Shown one piece after another: positions 1 through 9,514 of a DNA stretch of 64,000 nt; within the stretch, counting starts at the first letter, position 1; every line of letters starts with the position of its first letter. The stretch comes from CBDUEV01 sp965366365 (lineage in GTDB: Bacteria > Actinomycetota > Acidimicrobiia > Spongiisociales > JAENVV01): the NCBI GenBank assembly GCA_965366365.1, contig CBDUEV010000006.1, positions 1-64,000 on the forward strand. Direction: 5' to 3'. The position numbers and the translations under genes were made by a program. The notes beneath the pieces were generated by a model that was not told where the DNA came from, made no database searches, and was given only the letters and a program-made list of their open reading frames with translations.

Positions 1-86
1 GGTCCTCCACCACGACACGAGTCTCCGTCCTGCCGAGTAACGTTCCGCCGATGGAACCATCGGGGGACAGGCGACGTCTAGGTGTC

Positions 87-2162
87 ATGCGCGCGCGAAG
101 CATCGCCTTGGTGGCTTCCGTCCTCGTGGTTCTCGGGGCCGTCCCGGCTATGGCACAGGAAGCTGTAACGGTCAGCATCGAAGCCGGGATCGACGGCTAC
201 GTGGCATCCGATTCCTCCGGTCTGCTCATCGTGGAGATCTCGAGCCCGACTTTGTTGGTCGGGTCGATCGAAACATCGGTCGCCGGATCGTCGAACCAAT
301 CGCCGTTGGAGATCGCCGCCGGCGGCCGCAAACTCCTCGAAATCCCCTTCCCCGCCCCTGGCGCCAACGCCACCGCCTTCGTGCAAGTCCTCGACGCCAA
401 CGGGGAGCAGATCGTCCGTCAATCCCTCCCGCTTCGAGCCCCCACCGATGCCCTGGTGGTGGGCGTTCTCGAAAGCCCCGGGACGGTCCGTTCGCTGGGC
501 TCGGTCCGCTCGACCCCACTCGGTCTCCCCATCGAACCGGTCACGGTTGCGTTCAGCCACCTCGATCAGCGCCTCAGCGCACTCCCCTACCTCGTGGCGG
601 CCACAGGGACCGTCGCCCAAATGACCGAAGACCAACTCGCGGCGGTCACGGAATGGATCGAGGGAGGCGGACGCATCGTCCTCGACACAGAAGACGCCGC
701 CGCGTTCCCGACGGATTCCACCCAGCTGCTGGGTTCGGCAGCCGTGGGCGTGCTCGGCCAGGGCGAGGTGATCGTTTTGGACGGCGTCGAAACAGCGGAC
801 GCCCCCACCTTGGCCGCCGTCCTGCGGGACGTTCCCCGGCCCGAAGCGTCGTTTCTCTCTTTTGGCAGAGGACAGGACGCCAGCTTCCAGCTGGTTGAAG
901 CGGCCAGCTCGAACACCGGGGCTGCCCTACCGGATTTGTCCTGGTTGCTGATGGGTTTGATCGCCTACGTGCTGGCGGTCGGACCGGTCAACCTCTTCGT
1001 CCTGCGCAGGCTCGACAAGACCCACCTCACCTGGGTCACCATTCCAGTTCTCTCGGCGATCACCGTCGGTCTCTTCTGGCTGGGTGGCCCCCGCCAGGAG
1101 GACGCCACGGCCGTGCTGGCCAGCTCGGTGATCGTCTACGACGGCACCTCCTCCGTCGCCCAATCCGGGGTGGTGGTCGTCGCCAGCAAGGAGGGCGAGT
1201 ACTCCATGAGCTTCCCGAGTGGGTGGTCGGCGTTCCCCGTCGACTATGCCGGCCAGTTCGGCGGCGGCGGCGGGGGATCGCAGGATGCGATCACCACAAT
1301 CACCGAGACCGGAGTCGACATCGCCTTCGACCTCCCCAACCTCGGTGCCGGGTCGGCGACTGCCACCTGGACACCGGAGGGCGAAGCTTTCGCCGTCGAC
1401 GTGGCGATCCAGGAGCGAGACGAACTCGAGTTCACCGTCACCAACCGAACCGACCAGGAGTTTTGGTACTGGGGCGTCGTCTACGGATCCGACGGGGCCA
1501 AGGGCACCGGGCGTCTCGATGCCAACAACCCGACCGGCGTCGCCCGGCTCGCCTTGAGTGCCAACGGGGAGAACTTCGAGTCGCCCATCCTGGAAGCCTT
1601 CTGGGCGCAGGGCGGCTTCGTCGATGGCAACGACGAGCAGAGTATCTGGCCGCTCACCTACGCGGCCGGAGGTCTCGACTTCGCGCAAGGCAGCACCGAC
1701 GCCTACGTGTTCGGTTTCACCAAGGATTACGAATTGACCCTCGACGTGGACGGGAAGCCCACAGTGGCCAGCGGACCCACCTTGATCGTGCAACCAATCA
1801 ACCTCCCGACGCTGGACCTCGACCTCGGAGTTGCCTCGCCCAAGATCCTCGCCATCGAGGGAGCCGACTTCGTCGACGGACACGGGTTCCAGCTCTATGT
1901 GGGAGGGGCGGAGGCCGTCTACCTGTCGTACCGGATCCCCCCCGACGTGGAGGAGGTCGAGATTCAGGACATGTGGGGCGGCGGGCTTCAGAAGAACTTC
2001 GCGCTGTACGACTGGACCGCCGGTGAGTTCACCGAGATCAATCCCGCCTCCGTCGACCTGGGACCGTTCCGCGGCCCGACAGGCGAGGTGGTGGCTGAGA
2101 TCACGTCCAACGAATTCAACGAGATCGTGCCCAATGCCATCCAGATGAGGTGGGACCGATGA
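87..2162 (+). CDS. Secreted-type membrane protein heading an ABC/MoxR/vWA operon
   Basis: Encodes 691 aa from the ATG at 87, chosen because a clear signal peptide (hydrophobic stretch ending AMAQ, about residues 1-24) begins there; the frame is also open from an ATG at 51. Residues about 25-280 include a segment with WIEGGGRIVL, of the kind seen in glutamine-amidotransferase-like folds of vWA/Gld-type membrane proteins. Two membrane helices follow at about 287-308 and 318-336. The remaining ~350 residues look beta-rich and exported. The stop overlaps the next gene by ATGA, so it is co-translated with the ABC transporter. No precise family recognised; a surface or adaptor subunit of the exporter/MoxR machine is inference. 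Bases 1-86 may hold the 3' end of an upstream gene (frames closing at 40 or 81), which I cannot resolve. Confidence 0.8.
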   Translation: MRARSIALVASVLVVLGAVPAMAQEAVTVSIEAGIDGYVASDSSGLLIVEISSPTLLVGSIETSVAGSSNQSPLEIAAGGRKLLEIPFPAPGANATAFVQVLDANGEQIVRQSLPLRAPTDALVVGVLESPGTVRSLGSVRSTPLGLPIEPVTVAFSHLDQRLSALPYLVAATGTVAQMTEDQLAAVTEWIEGGGRIVLDTEDAAAFPTDSTQLLGSAAVGVLGQGEVIVLDGVETADAPTLAAVLRDVPRPEASFLSFGRGQDASFQLVEAASSNTGAALPDLSWLLMGLIAYVLAVGPVNLFVLRRLDKTHLTWVTIPVLSAITVGLFWLGGPRQEDATAVLASSVIVYDGTSSVAQSGVVVVASKEGEYSMSFPSGWSAFPVDYAGQFGGGGGGSQDAITTITETGVDIAFDLPNLGAGSATATWTPEGEAFAVDVAIQERDELEFTVTNRTDQEFWYWGVVYGSDGAKGTGRLDANNPTGVARLALSANGENFESPILEAFWAQGGFVDGNDEQSIWPLTYAAGGLDFAQGSTDAYVFGFTKDYELTLDVDGKPTVASGPTLIVQPINLPTLDLDLGVASPKILAIEGADFVDGHGFQLYVGGAEAVYLSYRIPPDVEEVEIQDMWGGGLQKNFALYDWTAGEFTEINPASVDLGPFRGPTGEVVAEITSNEFNEIVPNAIQMRWDR

Positions 2163-3130
2163 TGGCCGCCCCCGCCCAAGCTCAGCCTTCAGCCGGTTCT
2201 GTGATCGTCGAGATGCGGGGCGTGGAAAAGCACTACGGCACGACCACGGCGCTCGGCGGCGCCGACCTCACCATTCGCGAAGGCTCCGTGATGGGGTTGA
2301 TCGGACCCAACGGCGCCGGGAAGACCACTTCGATGCTGATCATGTCGTCGCTCTTGGCGCGCGATGGTGGGTCGGTGACGGTGGGCGGTCACGATCCCGC
2401 CACCGACCCGGCGTCGGTTCGCCGGATCCTCGGTTACATGCCTGACTTCTTCGGCGTATACGAGGGTTTGGAGGCCGCCGAATACCTGGACTTCTTCGGT
2501 TCGATCCAAGGGCTCCGCCCCAATGCCCGTCCCCAGGTGGTGGCATCGCTCCTGGACCTGGTCGGGCTGAGCCACAAGGCAGGGGCAGACGTTAACTCGC
2601 TCTCACGAGGCATGAAGCAGAGGCTTTCGCTGGCCCGGGCGTTGGTCCATGACCCCCAACTGCTGGTCCTCGACGAGCCGGCCTCCGGGCTGGACCCCCG
2701 CGCCAGATTCGACCTACGCGAGCTCATCGCCGAGCTGAGCCGCCTCGGCAAGACCGTGGTCATCTCGTCGCACATCCTCGCCGAGCTTCAGGACATCTGC
2801 AGTCACCTCGCCGTGATCGACGAGGGCCAGGTCCTCGCTCAGGGCAGCATCGACGAGATCCGCTCAGCACTCCTCGCCCAGTCGCGAGTCACCGTCCGGG
2901 CGGCCGATTCGGACGTGGATTCGGCCGACGCCCTGCTCCGCGGTGAGCCGGGTGTTGCGGATGTCCGAACCGAACGAGGGGTCGTACGTTTCTCTCTCAA
3001 CGGCGACGACGAGGAGTCGGCCCGGCTCCTCGCCCTCATGTTGAACTCAGGCGTGGCGGTCTACGAATGGCGATTGGAGCGGGCCGGCCTCGAAGAGCTC
3101 TTCCTCCAAATCACCAAGGGGACCGAATGA
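2159..3130 (+). CDS. ABC transporter ATP-binding protein (ABC-2 exporter type)
   Basis: Encodes 323 aa. Walker A GPNGAGKTT at residues 49-57, signature LSRGMKQRLSLA, Walker B LLVLDEPASGLDP and the switch region VISSHIL are all present, so it is an active ATPase of the CcmA/NatA-like class that powers ABC-2 exporters. The ~90-residue C-terminal extension (from about 230) is typical of this class. The start codon ATG at 2159 overlaps the preceding stop (ATGA); a second ATG follows directly at 2162. Its own stop overlaps the permease start. The substrate is unknown; the neighbours suggest a role in the envelope. Confidence 0.95.
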   Translation: MMAAPAQAQPSAGSVIVEMRGVEKHYGTTTALGGADLTIREGSVMGLIGPNGAGKTTSMLIMSSLLARDGGSVTVGGHDPATDPASVRRILGYMPDFFGVYEGLEAAEYLDFFGSIQGLRPNARPQVVASLLDLVGLSHKAGADVNSLSRGMKQRLSLARALVHDPQLLVLDEPASGLDPRARFDLRELIAELSRLGKTVVISSHILAELQDICSHLAVIDEGQVLAQGSIDEIRSALLAQSRVTVRAADSDVDSADALLRGEPGVADVRTERGVVRFSLNGDDEESARLLALMLNSGVAVYEWRLERAGLEELFLQITKGTE

Positions 3131-4266
3131 TCCGTCACCGCCTCCTCAACCCGCTCGCCGTTCGGGAGCTCCGGACCCGGTTCCACACCACACGCTCCAA
3201 CTGGTTTGTGTCCACCTGGCTGCTCTCGGCCGGCCTGATCGGATACATGCTCTATGCGCTGGCCGGCTACATCGCCGAGAACTCATTCGGGTTTGGTGGA
3301 GGGGGCTCGGTTCTGGCCTCGGCCTACATGGGTCGACTGCTCTACGAGAGCCTGATCGGCCTGCTGCTCACCGGAGTCCTGGTGATCGTGCCGTCCATCG
3401 CCGCCGTGTCCATCGTTGGTGAACGGCAGCGACTGACGCTGCCACTCCTGCAGGTTTCACAGCTCGGCCCCTTCCGTCTGGTCGCAGGAAAGCTCGTCTC
3501 CGCCCTTGCCTACATGCTGCTCCTGCTGGTGGCGGTCGCCCCCATTCTGTCCGTACCGCTGCTGATCGGCGGAGTCACCATCGTCGACGTTCTCGCCGGT
3601 TTGGGCGTCACCGTGGTCGTGGCAGTGGTGGCCGGGGCCATCGGCCTGTGGGTCTCGGCGCGCGCCCAGTCGGTGCCAGGTGCGGTGGGAGGCGCCTACC
3701 TGTGGATCTTCGTCCTCGTGATAGGGACAGGCATCCTCGCCGTCGCCGAGGTGAGGCCGTTCCAGCAAGACGAAGGCGAGATCTTCCCGCCCGGCGGCCG
3801 GGAGGTGGTCAGCTTGTGGGCGAATCCGTACATGGCCCTCGTCTCCGCCGTGGAGGAACCCGTCGAGGCCAGCGACGGGTTCGGTGGCTTCTTCCTGCCT
3901 CCCACCCCGTTCGATCTGGTCACCGAACTCCTCATCCTTCGCCAGAGCGGGAATCGATTCATCGAGCCGGGTTTCGCGGGAGAACCCTTCGCTGCCGACC
4001 TCGTCGGGGCCGACGGCGCGCTCAGCGAACCAGCATTCCAGGAGGCGCCGCCCGACGGCCAGAACAGAGGACCGCTGTGGGTTCGGTCCATGATCGTCTA
4101 CGCCGTCATCATCGGTCTCGCCCTCTGGCGGGCCACGCGACTGGTCAGCGTGCCCAACACGCCCAAACGTCTCATCAGAAAGGGAACGCGGCGAAGAATC
4201 GAACCACCCGAGGTCGTCGTGACGCCGCCACCGTTGCCCGAACAGGTGCCCGATGCCGGTACCTGA
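3127..4266 (+). CDS. ABC-2 type transporter permease
   Basis: Encodes 379 aa from an ATG overlapping the ATPase stop. It has about six to seven hydrophobic helices: one near residues 20-45, a group between about 75 and 225, and one near 320-345. It opens with the sequence RELRTRFHTTRSNW, the amphipathic N-terminal element common in ABC-2 permeases. The ~95 residues between the last two helices (Phe/Pro/Gly-rich) probably face outside, and the C-terminal tail is basic and proline-rich. It pairs with the upstream ATPase; the substrate cannot be deduced. Ends 14 nt inside the next gene. Confidence 0.9.
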   Translation: MIRHRLLNPLAVRELRTRFHTTRSNWFVSTWLLSAGLIGYMLYALAGYIAENSFGFGGGGSVLASAYMGRLLYESLIGLLLTGVLVIVPSIAAVSIVGERQRLTLPLLQVSQLGPFRLVAGKLVSALAYMLLLLVAVAPILSVPLLIGGVTIVDVLAGLGVTVVVAVVAGAIGLWVSARAQSVPGAVGGAYLWIFVLVIGTGILAVAEVRPFQQDEGEIFPPGGREVVSLWANPYMALVSAVEEPVEASDGFGGFFLPPTPFDLVTELLILRQSGNRFIEPGFAGEPFAADLVGADGALSEPAFQEAPPDGQNRGPLWVRSMIVYAVIIGLALWRATRLVSVPNTPKRLIRKGTRRRIEPPEVVVTPPPLPEQVPDAGT

Positions 4267-5850
4267 ACCGATCGCCCGCCTGATCTCTGCGGCCCAGCGA
4301 CGTCTCACGATCATGCTGGCCGGTCACACCTTCTTCTGGATCGTGGGCGTGGTGGCCGCCCTGGCCTCGATCCTGGCCGCACTGGCGCGCCGGATCGTCA
4401 TCCCGTGGGCGGACCCGGCGATTGCCATCGCCTTTGGTTTGGCGGTGGTGGGCGTCGCCGCCGTGGTGTGGCGGGAGCGACCCACACGGCTGACGGCATC
4501 CATCGAGCTCGACAACCGGCTCGACTCGAAGGACCGGATGACCACCGCCGTCGAGCGCCTCGCCTCGGGCGGCCCCCTCACCGATCTCGAGGCGCGCCAG
4601 GTGGAGAGCTCAACCGCCTGGGCCACCCAGCGATCGTTGGACGGATTCGGACCGCGGTTCCCGCATAGGACCCTTCCGTGGTTGACCATCCTGGCCGTCG
4701 CCTCGGTCCTGGTGCTCACCCTCTTTCCCTCGCCGGCCGACGCCGTCGCCGCGGAGAGAAGAGCCACTGCGGCCATCATCGAAGCCGAGGCCACGGCGCT
4801 CGAAGAGACCGCCGAGACCCTTCCGGAGGAGGTCGCCGAGCAGTTGCGAGCCATCGCCGAACGACTACGGGAGGCCCAGACGCTCGAGGCCGCGGTCTCC
4901 GAACTGGCCGAGGCGCGCCAAGAACTCGCCGAGACGGCCGATCCGACTGCCCTTCCCAAGAAGACTGCACTGGCCGGTCTCCAGCGTCGACTCGAACAGA
5001 ACCCGCTGGCCGAGGGCGCTTCCCTGGCCGAGATGATTGCATCACTGGCGGCCAGCCTTCCCGGCGCCACCGAGGAGGAGCGGGCCGATCTGGCCCGCGA
5101 ACTCGCCGAACGAGCTTCCGATTTCGCCGGGATCGACGAGGAGATGGCCACTCTGCTCGAACAGGCAGCCGCCACCATCCGTGTCGGGGAGGGGGCACAG
5201 CAACTCGAACAGCTAGCCGCGGCCGCCGCGGCGGCAGCCGCCGACGCCGCCGAGGGCGATGCCCGGACCAACGCCTCCGCGCGTGTCCGTGACGCACAGC
5301 GGGCCCTCTCGAACGCCCAGGCCGCCCAGTCGCAGGGCGCAGGAGCAGGCCAGGGGGAAGGCGAAGGCCAGGGACAAGGTCAGGGCCAAGGACAGGGACA
5401 AGGTGAGGGCGAAGGACAAGGTGAGGGCCAAGGACAAGGTCAGGGCCAAGGACAAGGTCAGGGACAGGGCGCCGGCGGGCAGGTGACGGGCGGCAACACC
5501 TCCGGTGGCGGAGGAAACGCCGGTGGGCCTGTCACCGGTGGCAGCGGAACCGGGGGACTCGGACGAGGCGGATTCGGTGACAACGACGCCCCGGAGAACC
5601 CGATGAGGGGCGAGATCGTCGACCCGTCCGCCGTCGCTTCCTCCGAGGAGGTGCGGGTCGACGTGAACGGAAACCTCTTGGGCGACACCGTCGGAACGGC
5701 CGAGGGGGCAGGGCTGCCCAACCTACCCACCGTGCCGTACCAGGACCTCTTCACCGAATACCAGCAGGCGGCATTGGAATCGCTCGACGCGCTCTCCGTA
5801 CCTCCTGCCCTCCGCCAGATCGTCAGCAACTATTTCACGGAGTTGGAGCC

Positions 5851-5854
<4 letters not shown>
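4253..5854 (+). CDS. Membrane-anchored coiled-coil protein with Gly-Gln/Glu repeat
   Basis: Encodes 533 aa. Two N-terminal membrane helices (about 20-65) are followed by a third hydrophobic stretch at about 142-160, then ~200 residues of Ala/Glu-rich heptad-like helix (coiled coil). Residues 366-405 are 20 consecutive Gly-Gln or Gly-Glu dipeptides, followed by a Gly-rich spacer and a compact C-terminal region of about 100 residues. The start at 4253 overlaps the permease gene by 14 nt and the stop overlaps the MoxR gene (ATGA). Topology suggests a cytoplasmic or periplasmic tether between the membrane and the MoxR/vWA partners. I recognise no characterised family; function unknown. Confidence 0.85.
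5348..5467 (+). repeat. Hexanucleotide coding repeat (Gly-Gln/Glu x20)
   Basis: Twenty 6-nt units of the form GGN-CAR or GGN-GAR in frame within the coiled-coil protein. The last part contains an exact tandem of an 18-nt unit at 5426-5443 and 5444-5461. Such arrays can change length by slippage in steps of two residues without breaking the frame. No other copy of the repeat was seen in the window. Confidence 0.9.
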
Positions 5855-6816
<962 letters not shown>

Positions 6817-6842
6817 GTGGCCTCCTCGGCGTCGAGTTCCTG

Positions 6843-7712
6843 ATGCTGCTCGAGCCGGAGCTGCGCGGCCGCCTCGAGCGCCTCTCCCTGCGGTCCCGAC
6901 GACGGGTACGGGGCATGTGGTCCGGCGCCCACGCCTCCACCCAGCACGGTGATTCCATGGACTTCGCCGACTACCGCGAGTACACCCCAGGCGACGACTT
7001 CCGACGGATCGACCACGCTTTGTGGGCGCGCCTCGGCGTGGTGCTGGTGAGGCTCTTCGAGGCGGAGGATGAGTTGCCGGTGCGATTGGTGATCGATCGA
7101 TCGGCCTCGATGGAGTTCGGCGGGAAACTCGACTCCGCCAAGCGGCTTGCCGCCATGGTGTCGTATCTGGCCCTGGCCGGTGGAGATCGGATCTTCCCGT
7201 ACACCACCCCCGGCGAGGGCGGCCGCCCGCTTCTCCCCGCCCCGCCGGCACGGCACCTCGGCGCCTGGCCGCGTTTGGAGGGATGGCTGGAAGGGCTCCA
7301 GCCAGAAGGCCAGGACCGGTTGGGGTCGGCGGCGCTGGAGATTGCCGGGCAAGGCTCCACGCGGGGCCCGGTGGTGGTGATCTCCGACCTGCTCAGCCGT
7401 GAATGGGAGTCCGCCCTGGGTGCCCTCGGAGCGGCCGGAGGGGGCTTGATCCTCCAGGTGCTCGCCCCCGAAGAACTCGACCCAGACCTCGCCGGCGACC
7501 TCCACCTGGTGGACGCCGAGACGGGCTCCACCATCGACATCAGCACGTCGACCGAGACCATGCAGCGCTACCGGGACGGGCTTGACGCCTTCCTCGCCAA
7601 CGTCGCTGGACGGGCCCGTCGCAACGGTCTCGATCACGTCCTGGTCCCGGCCACGCCGGATGCAGTCACCCGGGCCCTCGACGCCCTCGCCGCCCAGCAG
7701 GTCGTCCGGTGA
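6843..7712 (+). CDS. DUF58 domain protein (vWA-like MoxR partner)
   Basis: Encodes 289 aa. The N-terminal half carries the DUF58 hallmark DFADYREYTPGDDFRRIDH. A MIDAS-like motif DRSAS (Asp85-x-Ser87-x-Ser89) opens the vWA-like half. No membrane helices. DUF58 proteins are encoded next to MoxR ATPases in many bacteria and are thought to be their substrates or adaptors. The gene lies 26 bp after MoxR and overlaps the next gene at a GTGA. The ATG at 6843 is preferred; there is no good Shine-Dalgarno sequence. Confidence 0.9.
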   Translation: MLLEPELRGRLERLSLRSRRRVRGMWSGAHASTQHGDSMDFADYREYTPGDDFRRIDHALWARLGVVLVRLFEAEDELPVRLVIDRSASMEFGGKLDSAKRLAAMVSYLALAGGDRIFPYTTPGEGGRPLLPAPPARHLGAWPRLEGWLEGLQPEGQDRLGSAALEIAGQGSTRGPVVVISDLLSREWESALGALGAAGGGLILQVLAPEELDPDLAGDLHLVDAETGSTIDISTSTETMQRYRDGLDAFLANVAGRARRNGLDHVLVPATPDAVTRALDALAAQQVVR

Positions 7713-9514
7713 GCTTCCTCGCCCCCGCCGCCTTTGCCCTGGCCGCGCTGGTCGGTCCGCTCGTGGTCCTCTACATGCTGCGGAGCCGGAGGCGCCGGGT
7801 CGTGGTTCCCTCCACGATGCTGTGGGAACAGGCCGGGGTCCCCGTCTCTTCGGCCGTGCCGTGGCAGAGGCTCAAGACCACGCCGTTGTTGTGGCTCCAG
7901 ATCGCTGTGCTGCTCCTCCTGGCGGTGGCTCTGGCCAGACCGTTCATCACCCAGGAATCACTTCTCGGACCGCACACCGTCATCGTGATCGACACCTCTG
8001 GCTCGATGGCTATGGGCTCACGATGGGAGGACGCCAGCTCCCGAGCCCTGGGTCTGGCCGAGGACGTCAGCGACGCCAACCTGGTCTCGGTGGTCGAGGC
8101 GGGTCCGGCGCCCAGGGTGGTGGTGGCCTTCTCTCGAGATCCAGCTGCCGTGGCGACGGCCATCAACGAGCTACGCCCCACCGGCGGTCTGGAGAACCTG
8201 GACCTGGCGCTCCGACTGGCCCGCGGCCTCGAAACGCCGGACCGACCCACGTCGATTCTTCTCCTCACCGACGGCGGACCCGAAGGCACGACGCTCGCTG
8301 CGGAGCCCATCCTCGGCGCCCAGCAGCTCCGCTTCGACGACCTCGAAGACAACGTCGGGATTTCGGCGTTCTCGACGGAGCCGTCCAGCGAGGGAGAGCT
8401 CCGGCTGTTCCTGGAACTCTCCAACTGGAGCGAGGAGGAACGCACCGCTCGGGTAGAAATCACCATCAACGACCTCCCTGCCCTGATCACCCCTGTCCCG
8501 ATGGGTCGGCTGGGGAGGGGAAGGGCCACCATCCCCATCGATGCAGAACCAGGGGACGTGGTCCGGGCGGCCATCGTCGACTCGGCCGACGGCAACACTC
8601 TCGACGATGTCGCCGTCCTCACCGTGCCCGTCCCCCGGGCCACCACGGTGGCTTTGACCGGAGAGGGATCGGCGTTCCTCGACGCATTGATCCGTTCCCT
8701 ACCCGACTTCGTGCCGACTGTCGACGACGGAGACATCATGATCATGGATGGCGCCACCGGCGGTGTCTTCGACCGACCGATGTGGATGATCGCGCCTGAC
8801 GATCCGCCCGAGGGCATCGTCGTCACGGGTGCCGTTCAGAATGCCGTCGTGACGTTCCAGCAGCCGGGCGAGCCCTTGCTGGATGACCTCGACATGGCAG
8901 AACTGGTGGTCGGAGAAGCGCAGACCGTCGAAGCCTTTGGCTGGCTGCCGCTCGTCAAGGCAGGCGACGTACCGCTCGTGCTCCTCGGGGAGGTGGGTGG
9001 ACACCGCACGATCTACTTCACCTTTGATCTCACCGAGTCCAACCTGCCGGTGCTGGTCTCCTTTCCGATACTCGGCTCTCGGATCCTCGAGTATCTGGCC
9101 GGGGCCAACGCGGCCAGTGTCGTCGTCGAGGCAGCAGGACAACCCATTCCCCTCGCTCCTCCGGCAGGATCCGAGAGCCGGGTGGTCACCCCGGACGGCG
9201 AAACGGTGCCGGTGCCCGCAGGGGCCACCGTCTTCTCGGATACGGGTCAGCCCGGTCTCTATCGGATCCACTACGTCGACGCCGAGGGCGCCGTCAGCGA
9301 CGGACCGGTGGCGATCAGGGCTTTCGTCCCGAGCGAATCGGCCGGCGATTTCCGTACCATCGCCGTTACTCCGTCCGCCGAGGTGGAAGCGGATCGGGGC
9401 ACCCTCGTTCAGGAGTGGGCTGTGTGGTTTCTGGCCAGCGTGCTGACGCTCCTCCTCCTCGAATGGTGGGTCGGCCACCGCCGCCCCGTCCGCACCCGGG
9501 AGGTCCCGGCTTGA
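7709..9514 (+). CDS. BatA-like membrane protein with vWA domain
   Basis: Encodes 601 aa from a GTG that overlaps the DUF58 stop. The N-terminus matches the aerotolerance-regulator (BatA) arrangement: helix at about 3-22, basic loop with SRRRRVVVPSTMLWE, second helix at about 57-78, then a vWA domain with MIDAS motif DTSGS at Asp95. A long extracytoplasmic beta-rich portion follows and a final helix lies at about 570-590 (WAVWFLASVLTLLLLEWW). The protein is probably anchored at both ends. It belongs with the upstream MoxR and DUF58. The stop overlaps the next gene at TTGA. Confidence 0.88.
   Translation: MSFLAPAAFALAALVGPLVVLYMLRSRRRRVVVPSTMLWEQAGVPVSSAVPWQRLKTTPLLWLQIAVLLLLAVALARPFITQESLLGPHTVIVIDTSGSMAMGSRWEDASSRALGLAEDVSDANLVSVVEAGPAPRVVVAFSRDPAAVATAINELRPTGGLENLDLALRLARGLETPDRPTSILLLTDGGPEGTTLAAEPILGAQQLRFDDLEDNVGISAFSTEPSSEGELRLFLELSNWSEEERTARVEITINDLPALITPVPMGRLGRGRATIPIDAEPGDVVRAAIVDSADGNTLDDVAVLTVPVPRATTVALTGEGSAFLDALIRSLPDFVPTVDDGDIMIMDGATGGVFDRPMWMIAPDDPPEGIVVTGAVQNAVVTFQQPGEPLLDDLDMAELVVGEAQTVEAFGWLPLVKAGDVPLVLLGEVGGHRTIYFTFDLTESNLPVLVSFPILGSRILEYLAGANAASVVVEAAGQPIPLAPPAGSESRVVTPDGETVPVPAGATVFSDTGQPGLYRIHYVDAEGAVSDGPVAIRAFVPSESAGDFRTIAVTPSAEVEADRGTLVQEWAVWFLASVLTLLLLEWWVGHRRPVRTREVPA

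Noticed and set aside
7582..8799. Plus-strand open frame overlapping the BatA-like gene
   Set aside because: The Arg/Gly/Pro-rich product is typical of an out-of-frame read; the BatA-like frame has helices and MIDAS motif.
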